A stretch of DNA of 64,000 nucleotides from Serinus canaria (taxonomy: Eukaryota; Chordata; Aves; Passeriformes; Fringillidae), in assembly GCF_022539315.1 (NCBI RefSeq), contig NC_066316.1, positions 98,512,179 through 98,576,178 of the forward strand, given 5' to 3'. The notes beneath the pieces are model-generated. The model was not told where the DNA came from. It was given only the letters and a program-made list of their open reading frames with translations, and did no database searches. A program made the position numbers and the translations under genes. Positions within the stretch are counted from its first letter, which is position 1. Each line of letters begins with the position of its first letter. This document shows positions 13,712-27,700 of this stretch, piece after piece.

Positions 13712-16700
13712 CAAGTGCAGACAGGATTGGAGAGCTGGAAGAGGACTGGGGTGTAGGTTCCAGCTGTAGCTGTGTTCCTGATTTCATGCAGGAATGGTGA
13801 GAGAGATTTTCTTTGCTAGGTACTTACTGGCTATCTTACACCCTGAAGCCCAAGAATTCATTATCTCAATATTGAATTCATCAGTAAATTGAGTGTAGTA
13901 AATGTTACAGTAAAAGTGAAGTGGATTAAACTACAGAACTTTTTATTCCACCCAAAAAAATCGTATTTGGCCTTCATTGAGTTTCAAAGGGAATATAATT
14001 TGTCATTTTATTCAATGAAATGCCACAGGCAAAATAATTTAGGAAAAATATTACTTTTTGTAATTTAGGGAAGAAATTTCATTTTTGGTATTTACCATCC
14101 AGAAGTTGTTTTGTGGCACATCAGTATAAAAACATATCCTTATGGGTGTATATCATGTCTCATTAGTTGTTAATTAACATTACTGCCTATTTGTCAGAAT
14201 AGTTAATTATCTAGTTCTGATAATTTATATTGGAATCACTAAGGCAGCTTGTTTTTAAATCCTTTTTTTTCCTAGGTGAAAAGACCTTCTCTCTGAATGA
14301 TAATGAAATATTTTAATTCTGCAACAAGGACCACAATAGATAGGTATGTTAATACAAGTGCCTGAAAATATAAAATTGAGAATGTAAAATCTGTGCTCAC
14401 TGGTTTCAGAATATGCCAGGAATACCTTCCCCAAGTTTTCACATGCTTTGTAACTGTTTTGAATCTGAAGAAAAGAGCTTTTTTCTTTCATTTTGGTTGG
14501 TTATTTGTTTTAAGTTTGACAAGTAGAGTTCATAGACTCAGCTCTTCAGTCACAGAGTGAGGTAAGAGAATTGGATGGTCCCTGTTCTCCACTATAGAAA
14601 TAATGGGAGGTGAATTTACCTGCAAAGTGGCAGCTGAGTGGAGGACTGATGGAAGATAGCAGGTGCAAAAGGAATTTCACAGCTGACAGGTGCTAAATTA
14701 TGCATTTTGTGTGGTACCTGGGAAATGACTTCGGAGTGTCCTCCTGAATCTGTGTGTTTTAAAGATCATAGCTTGGGACTCTAGAACAAAGGGTTTGGTT
14801 TTGCAGGTCATCTGGTTCTTCAGTTGTTTCCAGATGTTTAACAACTTTGTGGTAGTGTTCCCCTCCAGCCACATTTTCTCTGCACCCTGGATAAAGAGTG
14901 ACTTGGTAGGAGAGTGGGCCTTGTCATGGTTTCCACCCCTTCTGAATCCTTCCCGTGATGATACAGAATATCTAAACAAATGTATAAGTTTTGTTTTGTT
15001 TCTTGTTGCATCCTTCTCCCAAGCTCTGCAAGATGCCCCAGCTGTGGATGATGATGTCTCTGCCTGGACAGCCAGGCATCCTGGGGGAACTGAGCAGCAT
15101 CCACCTCCATGACAACACCCAGGCAGAGCACAGGGTTTGTTATGGCTAAACACAAGTCAGAACTTGTAAGAAGTGGTTTAATAATGGGAATATCAGCAGA
15201 CCCCTGAGTATAATGCTGCGGCTGTATGCTTTCATAACTCTAAGGTTTAGGTATGACAGTTAGGATACATGGCATTGGGAGTATGTGAAACAGCAGTCAT
15301 TAAACAAAAATGAGCTTTTAAACTAATGACAGCTGCCTAAATGGCTTTGCAATGAAACAGATTCCCTGAGGCTACCATTCTTCAAATAATACAGGTCCTA
15401 TTGACTTTTAAAAAAGGCAGGAAAATATTTTGTTTTCATGCTGCAGTACTGCTTTTACATTCATCCCAAAGGTCAAGCTGTGAAGCGTTGGCTAGGCTTT
15501 AAACTGGAGGTGTTAGAAAATAATGAATGGCAATATTTCCAGTAATTCATTCACTGTTATTCCCCTGAATTAAGCCATATGCAATACCAGGGATTCACAC
15601 CTGTTCCAAAATGGGTTTAGAAGTATGGGGACACTTTTCTCCATCTAAATTCAGCTTAGTGTTTAACTCAGTAGGTAGTTCTGCACAATATCTCTGTTAT
15701 ACAGAATTTTGTCCAAATGTCTTTATCAAAACCTCCTTCAACTCCTGCTGGTTTAAAATTATACACAATAAAGCAGCATGTTGCTTTGTCTCCTTTGAGG
15801 ACATCATTCCCAGCCTAATGCCAAAGGCTTAAAGATGCATGTTTTGTCTTTTCCATCATGCCAGATGTCCTGATGGACCATGGCTACCCATGTCTGAAAT
15901 GCACTGGCCAGTTTCCTTGAAGACACATTTTAAGCAGGTTGATGGTTGCAGAAGACCAACCTATTCTCAGTCAACTACTTCCACAAATTTTTAACTTTGG
16001 CTTTTTCCCTTCCCAAGTTTGTTTTCTTCCTGAAAGTGCTTGTTTGGCTTCTGTCTTCCTGTTCCACTCATTCTTCACCTTTATCAGAACACATGGGGTT
16101 TTTGTTCCTCCTTTTTATTACCAGGGACAGAGGAGAGGACAGAATAACCCATGCTGTGAAAGGATGTCAAACAGCAGAATTTGGTTGTTTTGCATCGTAT
16201 CTCTGCATAGCATTCACAACTTGGAGCCCACTTCTTGCTCTATAAACACAGCTTCAGTCTGGGGCTGGCCTTGCTTGCTGAATAACTCCAGATAATTCCA
16301 ATTATTTATAAAGCAAGCAGTTCCACTTCAAATGTATGTGAAATCTGTTGAGAGCAGTCAAATTTCACTTTCTTCCTGTCATGAGATGGCAATTTAAAGC
16401 TGAATGTTGAAATGTTCTCTGATGTTCCTTGGAGCCCTGCAAGACTGAGCAGAGGTTAGGAAGGCTGGGATGGAGGGTGGGCCAGAGGTCTCCTGACAAG
16501 CCAGGGATATTGTGTGCAGCTTTCAGAACCTGACAAATTTTCTTGCAAACCTTGCAAATTTCTCACCAGAAATCCTGGCTCTCTGCAGGCCTGGATAATA
16601 CACTGTTCTTTCCACCACTTTTCTTGTTTGCCTCTGTAGCCTGTCCTAACCACAAACCTGCTTTCAGTCGGTCTAGTTGTGGTGACTTCAGCCATATTCT

Positions 16701-17554
16701 CTCCCAGGGATTTGTACTCTCATCTTCCTAGGGAGTATGCTTGAGTCAGGAGAGAAGAGTGGAAGAAGAGTTACATTAACTAAAACACGAACATTTGAAC
16801 AGATGGCTGACCTCTGTAACACCAAGAACTGTTTAATTTTAGAAATTTGCAGGCTGTTTCAAGTTTGTCATGCTCCTTACAGCCATCTGAGCATAGATAT
16901 GCAATGATTTATTAGCTTACTGCAGAGCTTTGTTGTTTAATTTCCCTGCTGTTTGAAACACTGAGCTTTAGGTTGAATAAGCAAGATCCTGGATCATCAG
17001 TGGGATTGGTTCCCTTTGTGACAACTTCCTTTAAACCATTGAAGGCTGAGGAAGAAGAGGTGCTCCTGGTCATGTTGGAAGGAGCTCATCTCCTCTGTTT
17101 TTCTCACTTCCCCAGCTCAGGCCTAGCACAGACAGGGGCCATGGAACAGTTAATGTGGGCAGGGAGGAGACAGATGATCATCCTGCCCCAAATCACTTAA
17201 ACGCCTTAGGAGTCTACCCTTGCCTGTCTGAACGAGCCAACTAATCTTTCAGTGAGCTGCACAAGTGGGCACTGAGTTATATATGGTACAAACAGGGAGA
17301 TGACACAAAATGATCAAATTCCCCTATCCTACCTCTACCACAGCAAAACCTGTGCATCCTTTGCTTGCTTAATAGTAGAGGAATGTCACTGTTGGAAGGA
17401 AATTGTTTCTGGCTATGGGGGGTTCTCCTGCTCTGGAGGCTTTTAGGTCAGGGTTGCAAATCTTTTGAAAACAGGTGCTATAGGCCAAATGGGTGGTGAC
17501 TGGGTGCCAAAATTCTTGGAGAAATTATTTGAATGAAAAGGTATTGGACTAGAT
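13712..17554. other. Noncoding DNA, AT-rich
   Basis: The sequence is unique, with particularly AT-rich stretches at about 13860-14350. No supported features were found. Confidence 0.55.
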
Positions 17555-17660
17555 CAGTGGTTCTTAATGCTTTTTGTGAGATCACAGTGAATTCCGAAGA
17601 ATTGTGCTTCAGGAACTTGTGTAGTAATTTGAAAGAGCAGTATCTACTTGGTGACCACAC
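17555..17660 (+). mobile_element. Possible ancient hAT-like (Charlie-type) transposon end
   Basis: The stretch 'cagtggttcttaatgctttt' resembles the terminal inverted repeat of old hAT-Charlie elements (CAGTGGTTCT-type). No matching right-hand terminal repeat or 8-bp target duplication was found, so this may be coincidence or a one-ended relic. The 3' limit is arbitrary. Confidence 0.25.
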
Positions 17661-20600
17661 AAAAAGTCTTTGGTGCTGTCCTGGAGACCTGCTGGGATGA
17701 ATAATGCCAAGAGTCCCATCTGGGATTCAGTGAGTCAACACTGGAAGAATTACTGAAGGACTTGAAAAATGTCTTTATAAGGACTGTACCATGTTAGTCC
17801 ACCAAAAAGTGAAAGAAAAAATAAATATCTGTATCAGTGCAGCATGTATTTCTTTTATAGAGATCTGGCTTATCACTATGGTTGGCTCTTCTTAATTACT
17901 GCTAATGCTTCTGAAGGCTGTGCAGTTGGAAATGGAATGTGCTGGCCCAGAGTCAGGGCACAGCAGCTTTTATCAGGGCCACTCAGAGACAGACCATCTG
18001 CAAAATGTATTTATTTTTTTCTTAGTTGTCTTCTCTAAATAAAAGTGTGGTGCTGTGAGAATGTCCATTCCATCCTATTCCTACACACCACCAAAGTTGC
18101 CATTTTTTGAAATATTTTTTTGAAAGTTGTATTTCGCAAACGTCTGTTTAGTTAATTCCTCTCTTGTCATTGCTGCTTGTCCATGAAACCCAGATCTCTT
18201 TGCATCCAAGCTCAGCTCAGAGTATTCTTTAAATTGTAGCTTTTTGCTCATTTGGGGTTTTCTTAGCTCCCTTCCTTTGGCAATGGGGGAAGTGCAGGCA
18301 CTTCACACCTGGTGCAGGCAAAGCTGGTACCTGCAGAGCCAAGGGCTGTTAGGGAAGGGGTGACACTCCCATGGTCAGGTTCCTTGCTCACCCCAGGTGT
18401 TGGAGCTTCAGCACCCCTGGCACCCCCTAGCAATAACTCAGGAATTGAACAGGAATTAGCTTTGCAGGACTGAGTGTCTTCTGCCTGCAGAAAAACGTGT
18501 GAAGGTCCTGCTGGCTTAGGTCTGTAGCCAACAAAGGAGACTTCGTTATTACCATCAACAAAATTGTCTTTTCAGGAGAAAACTTGGAAGAAGTAGCTCT
18601 TTTTTCTTTTTCAGAAAGTATTTTCCCTAGTCTTGGTGCCCTCTCTGAAGTGAACTTAGCTGCTTGGGACACTGGGTTTTGTTTTAGAAATAAAATAGTC
18701 CTTCATGATAGAGCTCTATTCAATAAATACTGTGCTGTTCAAATCAGTGGGTAAAAAGGGATAGTCCTTCTGTGACACTGATTTTATAGCAATTTTTTTA
18801 AACTGATAAACTTAAGGCTTTCCCTGAAAAAAGCTTAAGCAAATCATAACATGTTTTCCCCATAGTTACAGTGATGTAATCCAGCTTTGGCCATCCTTGC
18901 CTAGCAGTGGGTGTTTCTGGAGGAAGGTAGAGAATAGGGACTGTAGTTAGAAAGACAAATGCAATTACAAGAGCAAGGAGTTGTTTATATTCTGTAAAAT
19001 TGGTACTCATTGCTCTCAGGTTCACCTTCCTTGCCTTAAGGTTTTCTCATTAGAAACAGTTTCTGTAAATACCATCTCTTCCTTTCCCCTTGGAGAGATC
19101 TCAAAGAGCTGGGCTGGAATTAGTGTCTGGCTAATCAATAAACTCTAATCTACATGATGGGATTTTTTTCCTTTAAGTTGGTTCTTTCTGTACTGGAGAA
19201 AACATGTCTAAAGCAAATGTAAAATGAAGAAGGGTTGGATTCGACTTGACTCACTGTTACTATATGTGCTTACAATTTTGCAATATGAAAGTCTTCCAAA
19301 ACAATTAGAGTTATTGCAAGGTTGACAACTAAATTATTAATCTGCTACCAGACAGCCAGTGCAGTAGTATCTTTGAAACAATTTTTGTGCCTCTTTCCTG
19401 CTTTTCTTTTCCTCCAAATCTGATTTAAAGATAAAACACTGACCATAAAATAAATGATGGTGTGTGGCCTGCTTCTTTTTCAGTCTTCTCCTTGGCTTCA
19501 GCATTGTGCTTCTGTCTTGCATTGAAAAGTGTGTAATGAAAGGATCTGAAAACTGCCCTGAGCCAGAACATCCAGTCTTGTATTTCATTTGAGGCACATG
19601 CCTGAATTATCTTGGGATTGGCTGGTTTTATTTGTGCACTCAAGTGCAAGCACAGTCTTAATTCAGGTGAATAATGATACTTGAAAGATTTTGTTGATGG
19701 GAGGTCACAAGTGTTTTGCTTTGTGTCAGTGGTGTAGGTGCAGAGCATGGGAAGATACTCCTTGGTTATCTCTTTGTCTGGAGCAGTCCTTGTAAAGGGA
19801 ATACCTGCATATATTCTGGTTTTCTTCTCAGGAGGTCTCTGCTTTTGGCTACGCAGTGTGGAGGGAGAACTTTTCATGCTTAGTTAAGGAGCTGAATCTG
19901 CAGCTGAATTTGGGGAGGTGACTAAACACTGTTAAATCCAATCATTTGTGAGAGTAAAGGCAAGACCACAGAAAAGATTCCAGTTTGGTTCTTCATGTGT
20001 TCTACAAACTTGTACATTTTTAACATTTTTACAGCTACAAGTCTTAACACTGTGTACTATGCTGCATTGAGACAAGGGACTCAGAGGAACCCTCTCAACA
20101 CCTGTTGATGCTGTGGACCTGCCTCTGTGCTAGTTCTGGTTTTAATTGTCTTCCTTTTTAAGAGATGTCCTCAAATGTGACCTGAGGTTAGGGGCTAAGC
20201 TGTTCCTCATTACTCTGAATAGCAATGATACATTTGGTTGTATGCCCTGTTGAGCCAGCTTGGAGCCGAGGAGCAGCAGTGGAGCTGGGCATAAGTCATG
20301 GAGTTACTCACAGCTTCTTAACATTTTCCTTAAGTTGTTTTGGTTAATAATACAATGTAATAATAATTCTGGACAATAATAGGTTTGCTTCTCTGGCTTG
20401 TATGATGCCAATTCTGTTGTTGTGGAGGTTTTGCATTTAGCTCTCAATAAACATCAGGCACAAAGCCACTTGCTGTGTGCATGGTTGACCACGACTTGAT
20501 GAAGCTGTAGCACATTTTGTCTGCACTTGGAAATATTTTCTTGTCCCTTAAAGTCAACTCTGTGCTCTGACAGTGACACTTTCATTGGAGGATGAGAAAA

Positions 20601-21688
20601 TGTTGACACTGGCTCCTACTGCCCACCTTTACAGTCCCAGCTCTCTCAGGTACATGAATCACCTTTTTTAATTCCATACAGTGGAAGAAACAGTCCTGAA
20701 GTGCTCATAAATTGTGATCTTTACATTTGCTCAGTATGCTGAAGTTTGGGGGTGACCTTCAGGGAGATATCTATGCTGTGTTAAGGTTATTCAGAACAAA
20801 GCTTGGTTCTGGTCTTAATGCCTTTGCTACCAAATTTTAGTAGGTAAAGGTGAGACAGACTGCTCAAACCCAGCAACAGATTATTATTGTTTTGTGGGAC
20901 AGCTTTGGTGACTTCAGAAAAGACTCAAATGACCAGTGCTTATAAATAAGCAGTCTCCCTTTCTCTCAGCCTCCAAGTTTGGGAGACCTGTGCTGAAGTC
21001 AGAAAAGGGATGCAAGGGGACCATCAAGAGCACCCTTGCTTCTGGGTACTCTGGGATGAGGCCACAAGTGGAATGATCCCATTTAATCTAATTTTAAAGA
21101 TATTTTGCTAGATTCTCATCATCCTCTTGTTTAGGTTTCTCTGTGAGGTGGTTGTGCTCAGCACGTTTCAAAATAGCAGATTTCATGAGGCTGTGTTGAT
21201 TGCAAAGCCCAATCTCCTGTAGTTGCAGGGAGCAGACTCCAGCCCAAACAAATTGCTCCCCTCTTGGATGCTTGCCCTGGGTTCACCTCCACCCTGACTA
21301 GAAGCACTTTCAGTTTCAACTTGATCATGGGCTGTTTAATAGTTTGAAGGGGTTTTTTGTCAGCACTATGGGTTTATTTTTTTCCATCTGCTGTTCCCCA
21401 TCCTGATGCAGTAAAAACAAAAGACCTTTCTGCTTTTGTTTTAAGATACATCAGCCAAGTCCTGCTAGTTTCCACTTTCTGTACTTTTTTTAAATAAAAT
21501 TCAATCATTGAAGAACGTTTTGATCTTTGCCCTTTATTTTTATTTGCATGACCTAATTCAGCTTGACTTTGGCAATTTCTCTTTCCCCCTTTGTTTCCTG
21601 ACCTCTGACACGGCTGCCTTTGATGAGCAGCCCTTCTTTTCCATTCCTCACAAACACTTTGCTTAGCCCTAAAAATCCCTTTTTGGTG

Positions 21689-21785
21689 TTTTTTTTTTTT
21701 TTTTCTCCATTTAGATCAGGACTCATTCCCTAGATATCTCCCCTGCTTTGTCTGGGGTTGCCCAGTACCAATTTTTTTTTTTTTT
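21689..21785. repeat. Two poly-T tracts (16 and 14 T)
   Basis: T runs lie at 21689-21704 and 21772-21785, separated by about 67 bp of unique sequence. No retroposed gene body was recognised beside either tract. Confidence 0.85.
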
Positions 21786-24700
21786 CTCATCTTTGCCATA
21801 CAAATATTCTAAGCTTCTTACAAGTGTGTTCCTGAGCACTTCTGTCCAGCTGACTTCCATGCCGAGTTCCTTAGATTCCTCAAAACTAATGGGAAATTGA
21901 AAAGATGAATTTTTGTGTTTCCCAAAATCCCTTCTCCATGATTTCTGTTGCCTCCAGAGTTGCTTTCATTGAGGACTTTTAGCTATTTACAGTGTCTAAA
22001 TTAGAGCTGCCCTTTTCTATTTCAGCATCTGGAGGATTACAATTGTCTTCTGCTTCCAGGAATATCTGTGGTCAGCTCTTTACGTTAATAGTGGGTTCTT
22101 CAGTTGAGTATTTTGGGAAGTTGCAGTCCCACAGAAAGATAAGCCCTGCTGGCACTTCTGTCTTGCTGTGAACCTGGGAATTGGCACTGCACTGCCATGG
22201 AGGCAGTGGTAGGGTGTAGGTTAACCTGTGATGTGGCCCCTCCTTCTTCAAGTAGTGTTGACCTCATACCACTGCAGTCCTTTGGTGTATCTTATTCTGC
22301 TGCCTGAGTTTGCTCTTGCAGTGCCCTTCCTCTTGGTATCAGTATGTTAATCCATGCTCTTGTTTCTTACTCATCATCTGTGAATTCTGGCTAATTATCT
22401 AACATCCTATCTGACTGCTGCTATTAATGTTCATATGCTCTTTGCTCTTCTAACTTTGGGTATTATGTGCTTTTTTGTCCACATTTATCAATCCCCCCAT
22501 CTGTTTATTAAAACCAGATATAGGAATTAACTGATTTTCCTGATTATCCTGTCTCTAGAGGTGTTTTTTTCTGTAGTTTAAAACTCCTGTCTGTGCCTGC
22601 TGTCATCACAGAAGGACACATCTCATACACAGAGAAATGTCTTTTTTTTCCATGAATGCCTTCTGCTGGTGAAACACCCTAAAACTTCCTTTCCAGTGTC
22701 AGCTCTTGAACCATATGGATGACATTAACTTGTAATAGCTTTTCTTTCCTTTTGTAGCATCTAAAGGTCCTCAGGGATGGTGCTCAGAGTCTAAGGCTGG
22801 TCTCCCCAGACTCTCTATAGCCTAGAGGGAGGCAGACACCACCAGAGAGCATCTAAAATAGGCTTCTGCTCCAAATTGCCTTCCTGGTCTACAGGCAGAA
22901 AGAGTATCCTCTTCTGGGCTAAATTTAGCCCTGAGCCTGGTTCATGCCTGTGGTTGAGTTCTCCATCTGCACACTGAGACCAAGAGCCCTTCTCTTACTG
23001 GAAGGCCAGAGATAAACCTCTGGGGGAAAAAGGAACTAGAATACTCTTAGTAAGAAGACTCAAGTGAAGTGATATAAATAAACAGAGCTGAGGACAGTAC
23101 AGTGGAGCAGCCAGGGGTCACAGAATGGAAAAGGAGATGGGGAACTGGAATATGATGGATAAGAGTCAGGCCTCCAACATGTGAGCTGTGGCCTTGCAAC
23201 CAGAAGCAGCTGAAAGAATTTCCTGGTGCAAAGACATCTTGCATCATCTCTCCAAGCAGGAAAAATGAGTCCAGATTGCAGTGTCTAAAGAATTTTTGTT
23301 TTATTTCCCATTAGGAGGGTAGACACAAAATCAGATTTCCACTCCAAGTTGTCTTATATTTTTAGCCTGTGATTGGATTGCAAATGCACGCTGGATATTT
23401 ACATTTCTGGAAGCAGACTCTGGTGCTGTTGTCTTAACCAGGATCCAAGTTCATTTGCTGAGCTTCCAGATGGGAGCCATTTGTTTCTCTATTACACATT
23501 TGCAGGAATGCTTGATTTAATCTAGATTTTCTAGCTCAGTAATTTGCCTATTTTAGCATTCAAGCATTTTCCCTACCTCCCCCTTGGCTTTTTTTTTTTC
23601 CCCTTATCCTTGAGATGAATTACCCACTGTGCAGAATAAAGAAAATGGGTTTTGCAAAAGGAGCCACCTGTCCATCATCCATCCAGTGTGGAAGCTCTTG
23701 GGGAGCTGATTGTCCTTCCATCTCCTACAGAAGGTTTCCTAAGAGGTGCCTAAGTGCAAGGCGTAGCTGGCACAGCCTCTTAGCCCTGTTTCACTTGGTT
23801 TGTTGAGGCTCATTACATTTTGCTATCATCTTTGTTTTAAACTATTTAATGATCACCTTATTCTGGTCTAGTCCTTGTGCTGAATATAGATGTTGCTACA
23901 CTACATTGGCTCTTTTTATGTTGTGGGTTGATAACGATACTTGCAGGAGGAGGTTCATAATTTTCCTTAGCAACGTTCAGCCTCCAGTGCATTGAGTGGC
24001 TTGTGATTGTATTATAGCCATTTCTTTAATGAAATTTTGAACTACATGACTCTCCTGCAATCACTTCTGCCTGGGGTTCTTAGATAGCCATGCAAGCACT
24101 ATGTGTATCATTGCTGTGATGTACAGGGCATACTGAAGGAGCAGATGAGGTGCAGACAGGTAACGTTAGCTCGTGAGCCAGCCCTTTTCTTCAGTGCTGT
24201 ATTTTCCATAACAGCTAAGACAGTGGTAGGAAAAAATGATGCACCATGTTCTAGCTACTTTAGTTTCAGCATGAGTGTATTGAACCAGCTTGAGGTCAAC
24301 TTTATTATTTCTTCTTGTGTTACAAATTCCCAGTGCTCCAAATAGCCAAATGTCATTCCAGAAAAACACAGAAGTGCTGCACAGAGAGTTTGCATCCCTA
24401 AGCCCTGGAGACACAGCATGCCCAGGGTGACAGGCACGCTTGAGAGCTTGTCTTGAGCAGGTTGGGTCCACTCTGTGCAGTACTGAGCACGTGGTTGGAT
24501 GTGTACAGTTGTTCTCTGTGGTTTCTGTGTTGCTTGTGGTGATGGAGCAGCTGACGGAAGCTGGGGCTGCCAGGGAGTATGCAATAGGCAACTGTCCTAA
24601 ATCATTCCTTGCTGAGGTAAGTTGCCTGTGAGACAGTGATGATGGGAATGATGAGAGGCACCAGAAAACATCTTTTTATTCTTCATCTGTACAACATAAA

Positions 24701-27700
24701 GTCTTGCTGCCTCCTGGTCTGGGACTCAGGCCCAAAGACACTGGGGTGATGTTTTCAGCCAGGTGCCCAACCCTTGCAGCTACAGTGCAAAGTGGAATAG
24801 CTGTCTGTGCAGTCAGGTGCTTATAGCCAGGCCCTTGGTACCTTGACCTTTTGGGCATGAAAGGGTCAGCATTGGCTTTCTCCACAGCACATGAGCACAC
24901 AGGTTTTGGAGTGCTTTATCAGGTGATGGAAGAGATGAGAAAGGGGAGGTGAAGCAATACTATGGCTGTACCCTGGAAGGTGGCACAGGCTCAGCAGCAT
25001 GGCTCATCCTCAGGACCAAGGGCAGGGCATACATCTGGTACATGCTCAAAGGGTCAGGGCAAAACTTGGACATGATTCCCAGGACCACTGGCAAGCTGTT
25101 AAGCACCATAAAGGCTAAGGTGAGGTAGTGGAAATATTATAGCAAAAGGTTATTTTGTTAACAGTTCTTGGGTCAGCCTGCCAGGTTAACCGACAGTAAC
25201 TCAAACAGGGTGGGATTTCTTTAGAAGGAATAAAGTAGTATAAGAGATGTTTAAATTCTTGTCTTACATATTTGAAGACAATAATGAGCCACTAGTGGGA
25301 GAACTGGTTTAATTTACTTTCAGGAACTGAAATGACATGATGTATTTGAACAGGAAAATAATTTTTTACATTATTTGATATAAATCTTATATATTTTATT
25401 AGAACATTGTTTCTTATCTCTCTCTACCACTGTAAAAAAGGATGAATATAAAGAAGAAAAAAATTGCACTTGTAGTAAGTTGTGATGTGTAGCTGGGAGA
25501 TAAGCTTGCTGCATGGAAAAGGCCATCCTGGAAGTTTTCTCCTGCTTGTGCTGTGCATGCAAACTCATTACGACCCTCTAGGAGTTTCTCAGTCTTTTCC
25601 TGCCTCAGTGTGATCAGGACACTGAAAACACGGGATAATCCCCTATGCTCCCCCCAGTCACAGTGGCATGCATGTGTTGTGAAAATGGCTCAGCAAGGCT
25701 GCCCTGCAGCAGCCCGAGCTGGTTCAGGCTTCCTAGGAAATCCTATTAAGTCACAAGTGTCAATACAGTATGCACAACTTTGGTGCAGAGGGGACTATTT
25801 ATAGCTTCAGTAAGAGTATTGTGTGCACAGGGCTTTTCTTTCACACCTAATCAGGGACCTTGACAGACTCACAGTCTCTTTTACCTGCTCAGCAGCTCAG
25901 GTGCCAGACCTCTGAGAGCACCAGTGTTTTAGCTGGAAATCCTCATCATCTTCTAAGAGCAGCTGAGGGCCATTGTGGAGGAGGAGGCTGTGATTTTCCA
26001 CCTGCCTCTCTGCACATCATCTCTTCCTCTCCTGACTCTCTGGGTTCAGCCATTTGGCTCCTGGGGCATGCAGTACCCTGCTGTCACCATGAGCCTTGCT
26101 GTGAGAAGAGGAGGGGTGCCATTTATATGTCAATGACGTCATTGTGTTTCTGAAGCTCTTCTCAGTCATGAGTGAGCTTTGTGGGGTAAAGTGTGTAGGA
26201 TCAGGAGGTTGGAGGGACATGGCAGAGCTGCAGTGTTGGTACCAAGGCAAGGTGCTTGGCCTTCATAGGAAAGATGATTTTCGCACCCCACCGGCAATGT
26301 CAGTTCATGTTTTTTTTAAGTCTGACTGGGGAGATAGGAAGGACTCACCTATAAGAAGTTTCCAGGCTGGAATAATCCAGTGGTGGAGCAAGAACCTCAC
26401 ACTTGTGAGTGTGTGTTCACACTCCAGTTTTAAGCTGTGGCCTTTAGTTTCAAAATAACACAGCATTGAGTGGAGCACAAAGAAGAAAGAGGAACACTTT
26501 CCTTCCAGCAACTGGCCTGGGCTGGGGTCCCCCCACTGCTACCAGCCCCCTGAGATCTGCCACAAAGTGCAATCCAATGTGTTAACAATGTGTATGAGCT
26601 TTCTGCAGGCTTACTGCATCATATCAAGTGAGTTGATTAGAGAGACTCTTGATTTTCCTGGGTTTTTATGTTCTTATTGGGAGCCATTTGTCAGTCTGCA
26701 CAGAAATCTGATTAACTGAGAATTGTTGGCTCTCTGGTATATGTTGACCTATAACCTGAAGGATGGCAGCAATAAACAGTCAGCTGGGTTACTGGGAGAA
26801 TCTGTAGCATTCTTTGGAGGCTGGGAAGGAGACACTTGTATGCTTTTCCTTTGGGAACTTGATGATGTTTGGCCTGAGGGTTCTGTGCCAGCATTCCTTG
26901 AGGGGGCTGGCAGCATGTTTCAGCCCTCTGGTGCTGCTCTGTGGGGTGTCTGTGTCCACCCCTGCGGTGAGACAAGAGGGAGCTCCCTTGTTATGGCAGG
27001 GGAGTGGGAGGCTGGTGTTACTGCAGTTTCAAATCTCCCCTGTTGGCAGAGAGGTGAGGCAGAGCCTCAGGCAGTGGGAAAGGTTATATGCTGCTCCTGC
27101 AGAGCAAGGAAATTGTAGCTGACTGTGGTGTTTCTGCAATGCTTGCTAAGAATAAGCACACTGCTCTTTGCACAGTGTAGTTAGTTAGTTAAGAGGTTTA
27201 AATTCAAGGCTCCTTCAGGAAATGGGGCACAGTATAAGGCTTTTCCTTCACCCAGCAAATACACCGCTTCATCACTCCACAGAAAATAACCTGCAGCTCT
27301 TCAGCAAGGAGATAATTAACCTTGGCACCAGGCACCTTGGTGCATTTTCAGAGGGTGCTGGTTGGGCACAGTAAATAATTGGATAAAGCATGGACAAGGT
27401 GGCTAGTGACACACACAACAACCAACAATGAGCTGGTTTGAAAACCCTGTTTGGCTGGTTGAGATGGGCCAAGAGGCCTGAGCAAGAGTGGAGCAAGGGA
27501 TGGTTATTAGCCAACATAATCTGCTGTCCTAACAGCTTACCACGTGTTTGTTAGCTTGGACTGGGAGAAGATGTTCCACTTCAGCTCTGCTTCCTAAAAT
27601 ATATAAAAATGTTCACCGGCTTTTACAACAGATTTTTGAATGAATTAAGGTATTGGCAGGGCTGCATTGAATCTACTTTTTAATGTAGTGTAAAGCACAG